Assembly: GCF_001297065.1 (NCBI RefSeq) | Contig: NZ_LHOX01000018.1 | Span: 401,707 to 465,706, forward strand | Source: Enterococcus sp. RIT-PI-f | Lineage (GTDB): Bacteria; Bacillota; Bacilli; Lactobacillales; Enterococcaceae | Length of the DNA: 64,000 nucleotides | Direction of reading: 5' to 3' | Part shown: one piece after another, positions 35,902 through 45,625 of the stretch | How the letters are laid out: each line of letters begins with the position of its first letter | How positions within the stretch are numbered: position 1 is the stretch's first letter | Notes under the pieces: model-generated | Database searches by the model: none | What the model saw: only the letters and a program-made list of their open reading frames with translations | What the model was told of the DNA's origin: nothing | Translations under genes and position numbers: made by a program

Positions 35902-36605
35902 TCTTGATTTTGATCGTTCTTAGTGTCCTAGGCTTTGCGTTACTTAATGTCTTCGCTAAAAAGTCTTGGCAAACGGCAGTTTCTTTAGTACTTGGGGTCG
36001 TTTTTGTAGGTAGTCTTGTGGCTTTGATGGCCAACTTGACCTATCATTTCGGGATGGAAAAAGAAGTCACTTCGAAAACAACTGCTTTGGTATCCAGTGG
36101 CGACAGTGATGCATTTGATTTGCTTCTCTATCAACCTTTAGGTGATGGCACAGAAAAAGTCTATCTGTATAAAACGGACAGCGCGCAGGAAGAGCCAAAA
36201 CAAACAGGGACTGATAAAGTCACGAATGTTGTGGAAACAGGGGCTGATTCAGCGCAACTGACGACGGATACAACTCGCTGGGTCTATCAAAATGATGTCT
36301 ATCGCTTTTTATTCGGAATTGCGGATAACGACGGTGAATATGTGGAACGCACGAACACATTTGCTGTACCTGATGCATGGGAAGTGCTGAGTGTCGATCA
36401 AGCCAAAAAACTAGCGTCTTTGGCGAAGGAACAAGCAGATACCATGAAAACTGAAGGACAAGCATATGTACAAGAAAAAATGCAAGCAGCTTTGATGGCA
36501 GATCCGACAATGGACGAATCGGAACAGCAAGCGAAAATCGCTGAATACACCGCAGCTTATCAAGCAGAAGCGATGAAGAAGTTAGTGGAAGAAGCGAAAA
36601 AATAA
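35898..36605 (+). CDS. DUF4811 membrane protein
   Basis: 235 residues with two N-terminal membrane helices (about 2-18 and 24-47) and an extracytoplasmic or cytoplasmic soluble domain ending in an Ala/Glu/Lys helix. This family (DUF4811) typically sits right behind a DHA2 transporter, as here (ATGA overlap), and may assist it. Function not known. AAAGGAGG precedes the ATG. Followed by a bidirectional terminator. Confidence 0.85.
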   Translation: MILILIVLSVLGFALLNVFAKKSWQTAVSLVLGVVFVGSLVALMANLTYHFGMEKEVTSKTTALVSSGDSDAFDLLLYQPLGDGTEKVYLYKTDSAQEEPKQTGTDKVTNVVETGADSAQLTTDTTRWVYQNDVYRFLFGIADNDGEYVERTNTFAVPDAWEVLSVDQAKKLASLAKEQADTMKTEGQAYVQEKMQAALMADPTMDESEQQAKIAEYTAAYQAEAMKKLVEEAKK

Positions 36606-36607
36606 AA

Positions 36608-36645
36608 AATAAGCTTTCCCTTATGTTGGGAAAGCTTATTTTTTA
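36608..36645. terminator. Bidirectional terminator
   Basis: AATAAGCTTTCCC / GGGAAAGCTTATT perfect stem with A and T runs. Confidence 0.9.
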
Positions 36646-37797
36646 TTTGAATTGACAAGTCTCGATCCGATCGAAAGCTTCTTTTAGTACTTCCAATGAT
36701 TGTGTTGCCGCGAGGCGGACATAGGTATCACCGGTGGTTTCACCAAAGGCTTTTCCTGGGATCATCAGCACACTTGTTTCTTGCAGCAATTTCTCTACAA
36801 AAGCAACAGAATCTAAGCCGCTCCCTGAGATATTGATAAAGGCGTACATGCTGCCTTTGACAGGAGAGAGGGATAGGAAGGGAATCTGTTGCACGCGTTC
36901 TTCAATGTAGCGCAGCCGTTCTTTGAACACCGCTACAACTTGCGGAACCAATTCATCATAATGGTTAAGGGCATAGATCCCAGCACGTTGCGAAGGCGTT
37001 GGCGCGGAATATGCGATGGCTTCATTGATCAATTTGGCGGTCAGATTGATGGCTTCAGGCGCAATCATATAACCGATCCGCCAACCAGTCATGGCAAAGG
37101 CTTTGGAAAAACTACTGAAAGTAATGGTATGTTCTGGTGCGAAAACAGCCATTGGGACAAAGGTTTCGTCAAAGCAAAATGCCTCATAGACTTCATCTGA
37201 TAGAATCAATAAATCATGTTTGATCGCCACATCAGCAATTTGTTTAAATGTATCAGGCGAGAAGACAGCACCGGTTGGATTGTTCGGTGAATTGATAATG
37301 ATTCCTCGGGTCTTGTCTGTGATCGCTGCTTCTAATACTGCCACATCGATTTGGAAACCGTCTTTCTCGTAGGTTGGAATAAAGACTGGTACACCGCCTG
37401 CAAGTTCGACTTGCTGTTTATACGGAGAGAAGTAAGGTTCATGGATGATCACTTCGTCACCCGGATTCAAGATTGCCGCCAGCGCTAGATACATACCGTG
37501 TAAAGCGCCGACTGTTCCCCGAACTTGGCTAGGTGAGAAGGTCAAATTGTATTGCTTCTGGTAAAAATCAACAACCGTTTGGATAAAATCAGCACTGCCA
37601 TCAGAAGCTGTGTATTTCGTATGACCGGCCTTGACATCGTCAAAAGCGGCGTTGATGATCGTTGCATCAGTGATCAAATCAGGATCACCGATGGATAAGT
37701 CGATCAAATTGGGTGTTTTTTTGGCCAGTGTAGCAATTTCCATCAATAAATTTTCAGCAGGTGTTTGAAATCTTTCTGCGATCAAAGGACGTTCCAT
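36643..37797 (-). CDS. Class I/II PLP aminotransferase
   Basis: 384 residues, fold type I. The PLP Lys lies in SSFSKAFAMTGWRIGY, the SPNNPTGAV loop and the C-terminal Arg (YVRLA) bind substrate carboxylate. Resembles aspartate- or aromatic-type aminotransferases (AspC/PatA). It is the last gene of an operon with an amino-acid ABC transporter (20 bases after the ATPase gene), so it probably transaminates the imported amino acid. Confidence 0.9.
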   Translation of the reverse strand: MERPLIAERFQTPAENLLMEIATLAKKTPNLIDLSIGDPDLITDATIINAAFDDVKAGHTKYTASDGSADFIQTVVDFYQKQYNLTFSPSQVRGTVGALHGMYLALAAILNPGDEVIIHEPYFSPYKQQVELAGGVPVFIPTYEKDGFQIDVAVLEAAITDKTRGIIINSPNNPTGAVFSPDTFKQIADVAIKHDLLILSDEVYEAFCFDETFVPMAVFAPEHTITFSSFSKAFAMTGWRIGYMIAPEAINLTAKLINEAIAYSAPTPSQRAGIYALNHYDELVPQVVAVFKERLRYIEERVQQIPFLSLSPVKGSMYAFINISGSGLDSVAFVEKLLQETSVLMIPGKAFGETTGDTYVRLAATQSLEVLKEAFDRIETCQFK

Positions 37798-37817
37798 TGT
37801 ATTGTCATCTCCAGTTT

Positions 37818-38540
37818 TTATAATACTTTACTTAAGAAATCTTGGGTTCGGCTGTTTTGTGGGTGATCAAATATTTCTTCTGGCGTTCCTTGTTCTTGAA
37901 TGATGCCGTCGGCCATGAAAATGACCCGATCGGCCACTTCTTTGGCAAAGCCCATTTCATGGGTCACGACGACCATCGTCATGCCTTTTTCAGCCAGTGT
38001 TTGCATGACCGCCAATACTTCACCGACCATTTCAGGGTCAAGAGCGGAAGTTGGTTCGTCGAAGAGCATGACGTCTGGGTCCATGGCCAGGGCGCGGGCA
38101 ATCGCTACACGCTGCTGTTGCCCGCCGGATAAACTCGCCGGATAACTGTTGGCTTTATCTGCCAAACCGACTTGTGCCAGCAAATCTTGAGCGGTTTTTT
38201 CGGCCGCAGCGGGCGCCATTTTTTTGACTTTGATTGGACTGAGGGTCAGATTTTCTAAAACTGTTTTGTGGGGAAAGAGATTGAAGCTTTGAAAAACCAT
38301 CCCCATTTTTTGGCGAATCTGATCGATATTGACATTCTTTGCCAACAGATCATTGCCTTCAAAGGTGATTTGACCATCAGTTGGTTGTTCGAGCAAATTC
38401 AAGCAACGTAAAAAGGTACTTTTGCCGCTGCCGGATGGCCCGATGATCACTACGACTTCACCAGATGTTACCTCTAGATCGATTTGATTCAAAACGGTGT
38501 TCTCACCATATGTTTTCACAAGTTTGTCGATTTTAATCAC
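37818..38540 (-). CDS. Polar amino acid ABC transporter ATP-binding protein
   Basis: 240 residues, GlnQ/HisP type. Walker A is GPSGSGKST, the signature is [15 protein letters not shown], Walker B is [13 protein letters not shown] and the switch His follows in VVTHE. Start overlaps the stop of the upstream binding protein-permease gene by 8 bases. Energises uptake by the neighbouring fused subunit. Confidence 0.95.
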   Translation of the reverse strand: MIKIDKLVKTYGENTVLNQIDLEVTSGEVVVIIGPSGSGKSTFLRCLNLLEQPTDGQITFEGNDLLAKNVNIDQIRQKMGMVFQSFNLFPHKTVLENLTLSPIKVKKMAPAAAEKTAQDLLAQVGLADKANSYPASLSGGQQQRVAIARALAMDPDVMLFDEPTSALDPEMVGEVLAVMQTLAEKGMTMVVVTHEMGFAKEVADRVIFMADGIIQEQGTPEEIFDHPQNSRTQDFLSKVL

Positions 38541-40008
38541 TAGTTTTCATTCTCCTTTCAGCAACGCCCAACAAACGTGATAGAGCGAAGGTCAATACAA
38601 AGTAAATCAATGATACGATGACATAAGGCAAGAATGGTTTGAAGCTGGCGCCTTGAACCACCCCGGTTTGAAAGATCAATTCGGATACACCGATCACAGA
38701 AACAACGGAGGATTCTTTGATCACTGTGACAAATTCATTGCCTAATGCAGGTAAAATATTCTTGATTGCTTGAGGGAAAACGATGAAGCGCATGGCTTGC
38801 ATCTGATTCATTCCCAGCGAGCGCGCGGCTTCTAGCTGTCCTTTGTTGACGGCGTTGATGCCAGCTCGAATGATCTCTGCGACATAAGCAGCACTGTTCA
38901 AGGCCAATGCAATACAGCCAGCTGTGACTTTCGACAAATCAAGGCCTAAGACCCCTGTACCAAAGTATACAATAAAAATTTGTACCAACAAAGGTGTTCC
39001 CCGAACATACTCAATATAAACAGCTGCGATGACTTTCAATATTTTGTTCTTAGATAATTTCATGAATGCCAGCAAACTACCGCCAATCGAACCGAACAAA
39101 ACACCAACAAAAGCTAGAAAAATCGTATAGCCGGTCCCTGAGATATAAAAAGGCACATATTTGGCAAAGAAGCCTTGTTCAACGGTATCTTCATCACCAA
39201 ACATCAATGCGTTGGCTTCGGCTTGATATTGAGTCAATAAGTCGTTGTTGACGATCGTGTCGATGGAGGCATTGACCTTTTCTAATAAGACGGGTGCTTC
39301 TTTTGAGATTGCGACAGCTGTTTCTTTGGTGCCATTTTCAAATGTGACATTGTCTGCTATCGCCAACTTGTCGTTTGACATCACGTACGCATCCGCAACT
39401 GGACCTTCCATGACGATCGCATCGATTTTTCCTGATGTTAGATTGGTGATCAAGTCAGGGACTTTTTGCAGTGAAGTGACAGTGGATCCAGTTAATTCAG
39501 TTTTTGCCAGTTCTTCCTGGGTCGTTTGCTTTTGGGCACCAACGGCTACACCATCAAAATCTGACGTAGATTGGAACGTGTCAGCATCTTCGGCTCTAAC
39601 GATGACTTTTTGCTGCACTTCCATATAAGTGTTTGAAAAATTCACTTCTTTTTTCCGTTCATCAGTCGCTGCCATCCCAGAGATAACGACATCGATCTTG
39701 CCGGTTTTCAAGGCACCTAATAAAGCATCAAAACCTAATTCTTCGATTTTCAGATCAACACCTAGGTCATCTGCGATTTTTTGTGCAATGGAAATATCGA
39801 AACCAACGATCTCATCTTTGCCGTCGATCGTGGCATGGAATTCATAGGGGGCATAATCGGCTGAAAGCCCCACAACCAATTGACCATTGGCTTTGATTTT
39901 ATCATAGACTGGATCAGTTTCTGCCGCTTTGACTTGCTGAACAAAGAAAAAGGGCAAGAGGGTCATTAGCAACCCAAAGAGTATCAGTACTTTGTTGAAC
40001 CTTTTCAT
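38533..40008 (-). CDS. Fused amino-acid binding protein and permease (ABC transporter)
   Basis: 491 residues. A signal peptide (about 1-29) leads into a periplasmic-type SBP_bac_3 domain (about 35-260; [14 protein letters not shown] and [15 protein letters not shown] are typical), fused to a His/Glu/Gln/Arg-type permease with about five helices and the EAA loop [22 protein letters not shown]. Such fusions are usual in lactic acid bacteria. Chosen start follows AAAGGAGC. Substrate unknown; ArgR-like dyads upstream hint at a basic amino acid. Confidence 0.93.
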   Translation of the reverse strand: MKRFNKVLILFGLLMTLLPFFFVQQVKAAETDPVYDKIKANGQLVVGLSADYAPYEFHATIDGKDEIVGFDISIAQKIADDLGVDLKIEELGFDALLGALKTGKIDVVISGMAATDERKKEVNFSNTYMEVQQKVIVRAEDADTFQSTSDFDGVAVGAQKQTTQEELAKTELTGSTVTSLQKVPDLITNLTSGKIDAIVMEGPVADAYVMSNDKLAIADNVTFENGTKETAVAISKEAPVLLEKVNASIDTIVNNDLLTQYQAEANALMFGDEDTVEQGFFAKYVPFYISGTGYTIFLAFVGVLFGSIGGSLLAFMKLSKNKILKVIAAVYIEYVRGTPLLVQIFIVYFGTGVLGLDLSKVTAGCIALALNSAAYVAEIIRAGINAVNKGQLEAARSLGMNQMQAMRFIVFPQAIKNILPALGNEFVTVIKESSVVSVIGVSELIFQTGVVQGASFKPFLPYVIVSLIYFVLTFALSRLLGVAERRMKTSD

Positions 40009-40027
40009 GTGAACGCTCCTTTTGTGT

Positions 40028-40078
40028 ATGCATTTTGTAAACATGCAGTTTAAAATTTAAAAATGTATAAAAATACAT
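40028..40078 (-). promoter_or_regulatory. Two dyads upstream of the ABC operon, ArgR-like
   Basis: TGCAT ... ATGCA (40029-40047) and ATGTATAAAAATACAT (40063-40078), about 32 bases apart centre to centre, three helical turns. The second resembles the AT-rich ARG box (TGAATWWWWATTCA). They lie 20-70 bases before the start, where operators would be. Confidence 0.4.
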
Positions 40079-40190
40079 ATAAGTGATAAGACATATCATA
40101 GCATAAACACGCGCTAAGTCAATAAGCTTCAATGAAAAAAGCAAAAAAAATTTCCATTATTTTTTTCATTTATTCACCTTTTTAATAAAA

Positions 40191-40219
40191 TTGACATATT
40201 GTTACATGGTTGTCATTCT
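40191..40219 (+). promoter_or_regulatory. Promoter of the LysM-3D gene with WalR-like site
   Basis: TTGACA (40191-40196), 17-base spacer, CATTCT (40214-40219). The spacer holds TGTTAC-ATGGT-TGTCAT (40200-40216), one mismatch from the WalR consensus TGTWAH-N5-TGTWAH. The rest of the 490-base gap (to 40500) is AT-rich and shows no gene; this leaves a leader of about 270 bases. Confidence 0.4.
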
Positions 40220-40500
40220 TGATTGAGCTAATCGGTTACATGTGGGCTTTTTCCATGATTTCTCATAAAAAAACAGATGATGCTGCTTGCTTTATTACAA
40301 GTAATGAAGAAGAGTATTTCGGTTTTTTGCTGATATAACAGTGTTTAAACAAAATAATCCCCATTTTTAGAAGCTTGTTTAATGAATCATACCGAAGTGA
40401 AATATTTCGTCACAAGATTGTTACCAAAAAATTCTGGTGTGCTGTTATGATTGTTCAAGTCGTTACGACGAAACTTACATAGAGCGAGGGAATTACACAT

Positions 40501-41145
40501 ATGAAAACAATCAAATCTTTATTACTTACAACGGCTGCTGTTGCAAGCTTGGCAGCTATGAGCACGACCGCACATGCAGATGAAGTCAAACACGTGGTGA
40601 CATCGGATGATACTTTAACGGCTTTATCACTAAAATATTTTGGCGATATTGATCATGTAGCAACGATTGCGGATCAAAACGATCTAGATGATCCAAATAT
40701 GATTTATGATGGCACAACATTGGTGATCGATACAGATGCCAAAGCGGAAACATCAACGAAAACATCAACGAAAACTGCATCTAGCAAAGATGATTCAACA
40801 TCAACTGAAGATACCACTTCAACTGAAGCAACGGATGCAAGCGATTATTCAGGTACAACTTTAACGATGGAATCAACAGCTTACAGCTCTGATCCGGCAG
40901 ATACATTGGGGGGCGGTACAGTGACAGCAACTGGCCAAAACCTATTAGAAAATCCGATGGCAGTAGCAGTGGATCCTTCAGTCATTCCATTAGGAACTAG
41001 ATTGTATGTTGAAGGTTACGGCGAAGCGATTGCGAGTGATACTGGCGGTGCAATCAAAGGCAATATCATCGATGTTCATTTCCCAACCAATGCCCAAGCA
41101 GAGCAATGGGGACGACGCACCGTCAAAGTAACGATTTTAGATTAA
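40501..41145 (+). CDS. Secreted LysM and 3D-domain cell wall protein
   Basis: 214 residues. Signal peptide with cleavage after THAHA-like ALA motif (about residue 27), one LysM peptidoglycan-binding domain (about 30-78), a Thr/Ser/Lys/Asp-rich linker, and a C-terminal 3D domain (about 118-213) with the three Asp (DTGGAIKGNIIDVHF). 3D domains have the barrel fold of MltA-type lytic enzymes. Probably a wall-remodelling enzyme related to Sps/YocH-like autolysins. Confidence 0.9.
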   Translation: MKTIKSLLLTTAAVASLAAMSTTAHADEVKHVVTSDDTLTALSLKYFGDIDHVATIADQNDLDDPNMIYDGTTLVIDTDAKAETSTKTSTKTASSKDDSTSTEDTTSTEATDASDYSGTTLTMESTAYSSDPADTLGGGTVTATGQNLLENPMAVAVDPSVIPLGTRLYVEGYGEAIASDTGGAIKGNIIDVHFPTNAQAEQWGRRTVKVTILD

Positions 41146-41156
41146 TCTTTGTGTCA

Positions 41157-41187
41157 AAACTGTACGTCATCGGCGTGCAGTTTTTTT
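41157..41187 (+). terminator. Terminator after the LysM-3D gene
   Basis: AAACTGTACG / CGTGCAGTTT with T7. Confidence 0.88.
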
Positions 41188-41276
41188 GTGTATCAGACAG
41201 GGTGCACAGCACGTCTAAACAGACTTATTGTTGATTTCTTGCGATAATAGAAACGAATGTAAAGGGAGGCGTTTAG

Positions 41277-41942
41277 ATGAAAGTTGTATTGATTCGCCAT
41301 GGTGAAAGTGAAGCCAATTTTGCGAATTACTGGACGGGCTGGTTAGATGTGCCTTTGACCGAAAAAGGACAGCAGCAAGCATGGCAAGCAGGCTTAGCGA
41401 TTAAAAGTAGAGGGATTCAATTTGATTATGCATTTGCCTCAATGTTGCAGCGGACACTGACAACCTGCAATGCGGTGTTAGAAGCCACCGATCAATTGTG
41501 GGTCCCTGTTATGAAAACCTGGCGTTTGAATGAGCGGCATTATGGTCGATTGGTTGGGGTCAACAAAGATGACATGATCACCCAGTTCGGGGAAGCACAA
41601 GTCCAGCGTTGGCGTCGTGGCTACAAGGAACCGCCTTTGTACGTGGAAACCAATGATTTTGATCGTCGTTACGATCATTTGGACCAACGATTGGTACCTA
41701 AAGGGGAAAATCTCGAGATGGTTGTCGCACGGATCGTTCCGTTTTGGCTAGATGAAGTGGTCCCCCTGATCGCTGAGGGCAAGAACGTGTTGATCACGGG
41801 TCATGGCAATAGTTTGCGGGCATTGGTCAAGTATGTAGAAAATGTGCCTGAGGATGCGATGGATACGATCAAGATCCCTAATGCGGAACCAATCATCTAC
41901 GAATTCGATGCAGCAATGAACTTGATCGAACGGGTAGAATAA
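41277..41942 (+). CDS. gpmA: 2,3-bisphosphoglycerate-dependent phosphoglycerate mutase
   Basis: 221 residues of the histidine phosphatase superfamily. The phospho-His lies in LIRHGESEANFANYWTGW, followed by the WRLNERHYG motif specific to dPGM and the second His in ITGHGNSLRAL. Interconverts 3- and 2-phosphoglycerate in glycolysis. Slightly shorter than the 228-residue classic form; another gpmA copy elsewhere in the genome is possible. Ribosome binding site GGGAGG upstream. Confidence 0.9.
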   Translation: MKVVLIRHGESEANFANYWTGWLDVPLTEKGQQQAWQAGLAIKSRGIQFDYAFASMLQRTLTTCNAVLEATDQLWVPVMKTWRLNERHYGRLVGVNKDDMITQFGEAQVQRWRRGYKEPPLYVETNDFDRRYDHLDQRLVPKGENLEMVVARIVPFWLDEVVPLIAEGKNVLITGHGNSLRALVKYVENVPEDAMDTIKIPNAEPIIYEFDAAMNLIERVE

Positions 41943-42044
41943 CGAACAATGTTTGACTATAACCGTGATTTCGTCTGAGCAATCATCGAAATTGCGGTTT
42001 TCTTGTGCTATAATAAGAAAAATTTATGGAAAGGCGGTTGTAAA

Positions 42045-42311
42045 ATGAAAGCAGTATTGACCGTTATTGGCAAAGATAAGGTAGGCATCATCGCAGGAGT
42101 GAGTCAAAAATTGGCGGCATTAGATATCAATATTTTAGATGTATCGCAAACGATCATGGAGGACTATTTTACGATGATGATGCTTCTGGCATTGGATCCA
42201 ACGAGTGATTTTGATGGTATCCGGGAAGAACTCCATCAACTTGGACAATCTTTAGGTGTCAAAATCAGCATTCAAAATCAAGAGATTTTCGATACGATGC
42301 ATAAACTTTAG
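42045..42311 (+). CDS. ACT domain protein (UPF0237)
   Basis: 88 residues consisting of one ACT domain (MKAVLTVIGKDKVGIIAGVS at the start), the regulatory fold that binds amino acids. Start at the ATG after AAAGGCGG. Always paired with the downstream DUF711 gene in Firmicutes, 9 bases away here. Likely ligand-sensing partner of that protein. Confidence 0.92.
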   Translation: MKAVLTVIGKDKVGIIAGVSQKLAALDINILDVSQTIMEDYFTMMMLLALDPTSDFDGIREELHQLGQSLGVKISIQNQEIFDTMHKL

Positions 42312-42320
42312 GAGGCCGAA

Positions 42321-43670
42321 ATGGAAACTAGTCAAATACTTGAAACCATTCGTATGGTTGAAGAAGAAAATTTAGATATTCGAACAATTACGATGGGGAT
42401 TTCCTTGTTGGATTGTATTGATGCGGATATCGAGAATACTTGTCAGAAGATTTATCAGAAAATTACTACAAAAGCCAAAGACTTGGTTCAAGTGGGTGAA
42501 GACATCGAAAGTGAATATGGGATCCCGATCATCAATAAGCGAATCTCCGTGACACCCATCGCTATCGTGGCTTCTGCTTGTCATGCGACACCTGCGGATT
42601 GCGTGAAGATCGCCAAAACGTTGGATCGCGCGGCGCAAACTGTTGGGGTCAATTTTATCGGTGGCTATAGCGCTTTGGTTGAAAAGGGCTATCAAGGTGC
42701 TGATTTGGCATTGATTGAATCGATCCCGCAAGCCTTAGCTGAAACTAATTTTGTCTGTTCCTCGGTCAATATCGGTTCAACCAAAGCAGGAATCAATATG
42801 GACGCGGTTCGATTGATGGGAGAAACGGTGAAGAAAACAGCCGCAGCCTCTGATATGGGCTGTGCCAAATTGGTCGTCTTTGCCAATGCAGTGGAAGACA
42901 ATCCATTTATGGCTGGCGCTTTTCATGGGGTAGGTGAAGCTGATGTTGAAATCAATGTCGGTGTCAGCGGCCCAGGTGTGGTCAAACGGGCTTTGGAAAA
43001 AGTCAAGGGAGCGTCTTTCGACGTTGTGGCGGAAACCGTCAAAAAAACAGCGTTTAAAATTACGCGGATGGGCCAGTTGGTTGGCCGAGTGGCATCTGAG
43101 CGTCTGGGTGTACCATTTGGTATCGTCGATCTTTCATTGGCGCCAACCCCGGCTGTCGGCGATAGTGTAGCCTTGATCCTTGAGGAGATGGGGCTTGAAT
43201 CTGTCGGTACCCATGGCACAACGGCCGCACTGGCACTGTTGAATGATGCAGTCAAGAAAGGCGGCGTGATGGCCTGTAATCATGTCGGTGGGTTATCCGG
43301 CGCATTTATTCCCGTGTCAGAAGATGCTGGGATGATCAAAGCGGTGGAAGCTGGATTATTGAATCTAGAAAAATTGGAAGCAATGACAGCGATTTGTTCC
43401 GTCGGACTAGACATGATCGCAATTCCTGGCGACACCTCTGCTGAAACGATTGCGGCGATGATCGCAGATGAGGCAGCGATTGGCGTCATCAATCACAAGA
43501 CAACAGCTGTGCGGATCATTCCTGCGAAGGACAAACAGATTGGTGATCGGATCGAGTTCGGTGGATTATTGGGTACTGCGCCTGTGATGAAAGTCAACCC
43601 AGCGAAATCGACAGACTTCATTCAACGTGGCGGTCGGATTCCAGCACCGATCCATTCGTTTAAAAATTAG
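42321..43670 (+). CDS. DUF711/UPF0210 family protein
   Basis: 449 residues, rich in Gly and Ala, of the PFL/UPF0210 family. The fold is related to glycyl radical-like barrels but the C-terminal glycyl-radical motif is absent. Conserved stretches include [18 protein letters not shown] and [13 protein letters not shown] [14 protein letters not shown]. Function unknown. Translationally close to the ACT gene with AGGAGGC as ribosome binding site. Confidence 0.9.
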   Translation: METSQILETIRMVEEENLDIRTITMGISLLDCIDADIENTCQKIYQKITTKAKDLVQVGEDIESEYGIPIINKRISVTPIAIVASACHATPADCVKIAKTLDRAAQTVGVNFIGGYSALVEKGYQGADLALIESIPQALAETNFVCSSVNIGSTKAGINMDAVRLMGETVKKTAAASDMGCAKLVVFANAVEDNPFMAGAFHGVGEADVEINVGVSGPGVVKRALEKVKGASFDVVAETVKKTAFKITRMGQLVGRVASERLGVPFGIVDLSLAPTPAVGDSVALILEEMGLESVGTHGTTAALALLNDAVKKGGVMACNHVGGLSGAFIPVSEDAGMIKAVEAGLLNLEKLEAMTAICSVGLDMIAIPGDTSAETIAAMIADEAAIGVINHKTTAVRIIPAKDKQIGDRIEFGGLLGTAPVMKVNPAKSTDFIQRGGRIPAPIHSFKN

Positions 43671-43706
43671 TACCTGTTCATTTTGTAAAAATATATGATA
43701 AAGTGA

Positions 43707-43749
43707 CCTTTAAAAGACAGACCAACAGGCTGTCTTTTAAAGGTTTTTT
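43707..43749 (+). terminator. Terminator after the DUF711 gene
   Basis: Perfect 14-bp stem CCTTTAAAAGACAG / CTGTCTTTTAAAGG followed by T6. Confidence 0.9.
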
Positions 43750-43845
43750 GGTCCTGTTGCTCGTTTTTTCATGCTTAAGACGGATGTTTTCTCGTTTGAA
43801 ATCGAATACAATGCAAGATAACACAATAATAAAAGGGGTGGTAAA

Positions 43846-45405
43846 ATGAAGAAAATAAGCCAAATTGGGATGATAGTTATTGTTGGGATTATGGGGTTCT
43901 TTGTCTTTCAGCCATCCATTGCTTTTGGACAGACATTTGTCCGTGATGATGCGGGGGTTCTTTCACAAGAGACGATTGAACAAATCGATGCCTTAAACAA
44001 AGAGGGGTTTCAATCATTGACCGGCGCGCCAGAATACGCAGTGATCACGATTCCTTCCTTGGATGGACAATCAATTGAAGCGCGCAACTTGGCGCTGTTC
44101 AACGAGTATGGTTTAGGAAACCCAGAGGACAATAATGGACTATTGTTTCTCTTTGCGATTGATGATCGTGCATTTCGTCTAGGGTATGGCGATGGACTAT
44201 CCTATGTCTTCAGTGTGCTATCGGAAGATGATTTGGTGGATGAAGATGCCAAAGACGCATTACGAGATGAAGATTATGATGCCGCGATATTGGCTGCGTC
44301 TAATCAAGTCTATCAGCACATGAAAGAAGCGGATGAAACGATTGGTTTAGGGACGATCTATCAAGATGGGAATCAACTGTTAGCAGAAAAACGAGCCCAA
44401 GAAGCAGAAGCCAACAAGCAGATGTGGTTCACTATTGGGAAAATCGTTAGTGGCGTCGTAGCCGCCACAGCAGCGGGGCTTATCGGGTTCATCAGTCTTC
44501 GCCATCTTAAAACCAAACAGCGATTTGCAGAATACTTGCCGGTGCCAAAACATCTGCAAGAAGACATTCACTTTCAACAGAAAGAATTTTTGAAATGGGC
44601 GAGCAATAGAAAGAACTATCAGCGTTACCATCAGTATCAGACAGCAAAAGATTGCCAACGTGCATTTACGCAGTATGTGACGAGTACCTATGTGCCAGCG
44701 AAATTGAGTTCGATCACTGGATTTTCGACAACAGATAACCGAGTGATCCAACATGGCTTGATGAATCCTGTGATTGATTCCTATTTTTCAAATCTGTTGC
44801 TGAAGAAAAAAACTACCCTCAAACAATTCGGTCAGTTGATCCTTACGCAGCATGACACCTTAAAAACCTATCAAGCACAATTAAGCAGAGAAGTGTCTGA
44901 ACGGTTAGCAGATGATGATTTGTCAGATGATGTGTTACCGGAGAATTTGCCTTTAGCAGATGCCTATCGAGCAGAAATAGCCAAGCAAGCCAAAGAAGAG
45001 ATCAGAAGGCGAAGTGAACAAGGTCGCTACTTAGCCCAACTTGTGACGGAAAGAGCGTCCTATCCTGAGATGGTTCAAGCAGTTCCCAAAGAAGTGTCAG
45101 ATGTGTTTGCAGAAGTTAAAACTGATGCCCTGTTTCAAGTTGACTTGACGCAGATTTATCAAAAACATCCTGAACTGGCTCAAAAATTATCTTCATTTGA
45201 TGCTTCTGATCGAGAAGCGGTTTTAAACAACGCTCGTCAAGAGTATGATCCTCAAGGAATGAATATGGCATTGTTCTTTGTGATGATGAATACGCATGTG
45301 TCTCATCAAGAACAAGTGATTGCAGATACACAAAGTTCCTCTAGTGATTTTGGCGGTTTTAGCGGAGGAAGCAGCAGTGGTGGCGGTGTTTCCGGCAGCT
45401 GGTAA
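43846..45405 (+). CDS. TPM-domain membrane protein with Gly/Ser tail
   Basis: 519 residues. Signal peptide (1-28), TPM domain (about 30-165; VRDDAGVLSQETIEQID, LFLFAIDDRAFRLGYGDGL), one membrane helix (about 198-218), a long helical cytoplasmic part with many charged residues, and a terminal tail SSSGGGVSGSW. TPM proteins (YgcG family) are implicated in membrane or photosystem repair; role in Firmicutes unclear. Own ribosome binding site AAGGGGTGG. Confidence 0.85.
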   Translation: MKKISQIGMIVIVGIMGFFVFQPSIAFGQTFVRDDAGVLSQETIEQIDALNKEGFQSLTGAPEYAVITIPSLDGQSIEARNLALFNEYGLGNPEDNNGLLFLFAIDDRAFRLGYGDGLSYVFSVLSEDDLVDEDAKDALRDEDYDAAILAASNQVYQHMKEADETIGLGTIYQDGNQLLAEKRAQEAEANKQMWFTIGKIVSGVVAATAAGLIGFISLRHLKTKQRFAEYLPVPKHLQEDIHFQQKEFLKWASNRKNYQRYHQYQTAKDCQRAFTQYVTSTYVPAKLSSITGFSTTDNRVIQHGLMNPVIDSYFSNLLLKKKTTLKQFGQLILTQHDTLKTYQAQLSREVSERLADDDLSDDVLPENLPLADAYRAEIAKQAKEEIRRRSEQGRYLAQLVTERASYPEMVQAVPKEVSDVFAEVKTDALFQVDLTQIYQKHPELAQKLSSFDASDREAVLNNARQEYDPQGMNMALFFVMMNTHVSHQEQVIADTQSSSSDFGGFSGGSSSGGGVSGSW

Positions 45406-45625
45406 GTTTTCGAATACCGGATGAACGTTCATTGACCTGTAACCTATCCCTTTGCATGTAGATTTGAGCAAATGGATGTGTAACAAGGTCGATGGCGTTT
45501 TTTCTTGTGGAGGAAATCCCTTCATAAATAAGACAAACCCATCAAAGTGTGGTAAACTTTTTTAGAGTTACAGAAAATGAATGGAAGTTTCATTCGTTTG
45601 AAAAAGTGAGAAAACGAGGGATATC

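Noticed and set aside
41277..41942. gpmA as a broad-specificity phosphatase rather than a mutase
   Set aside because: The WRLNERHYG motif and position of both His residues are those of dPGM.
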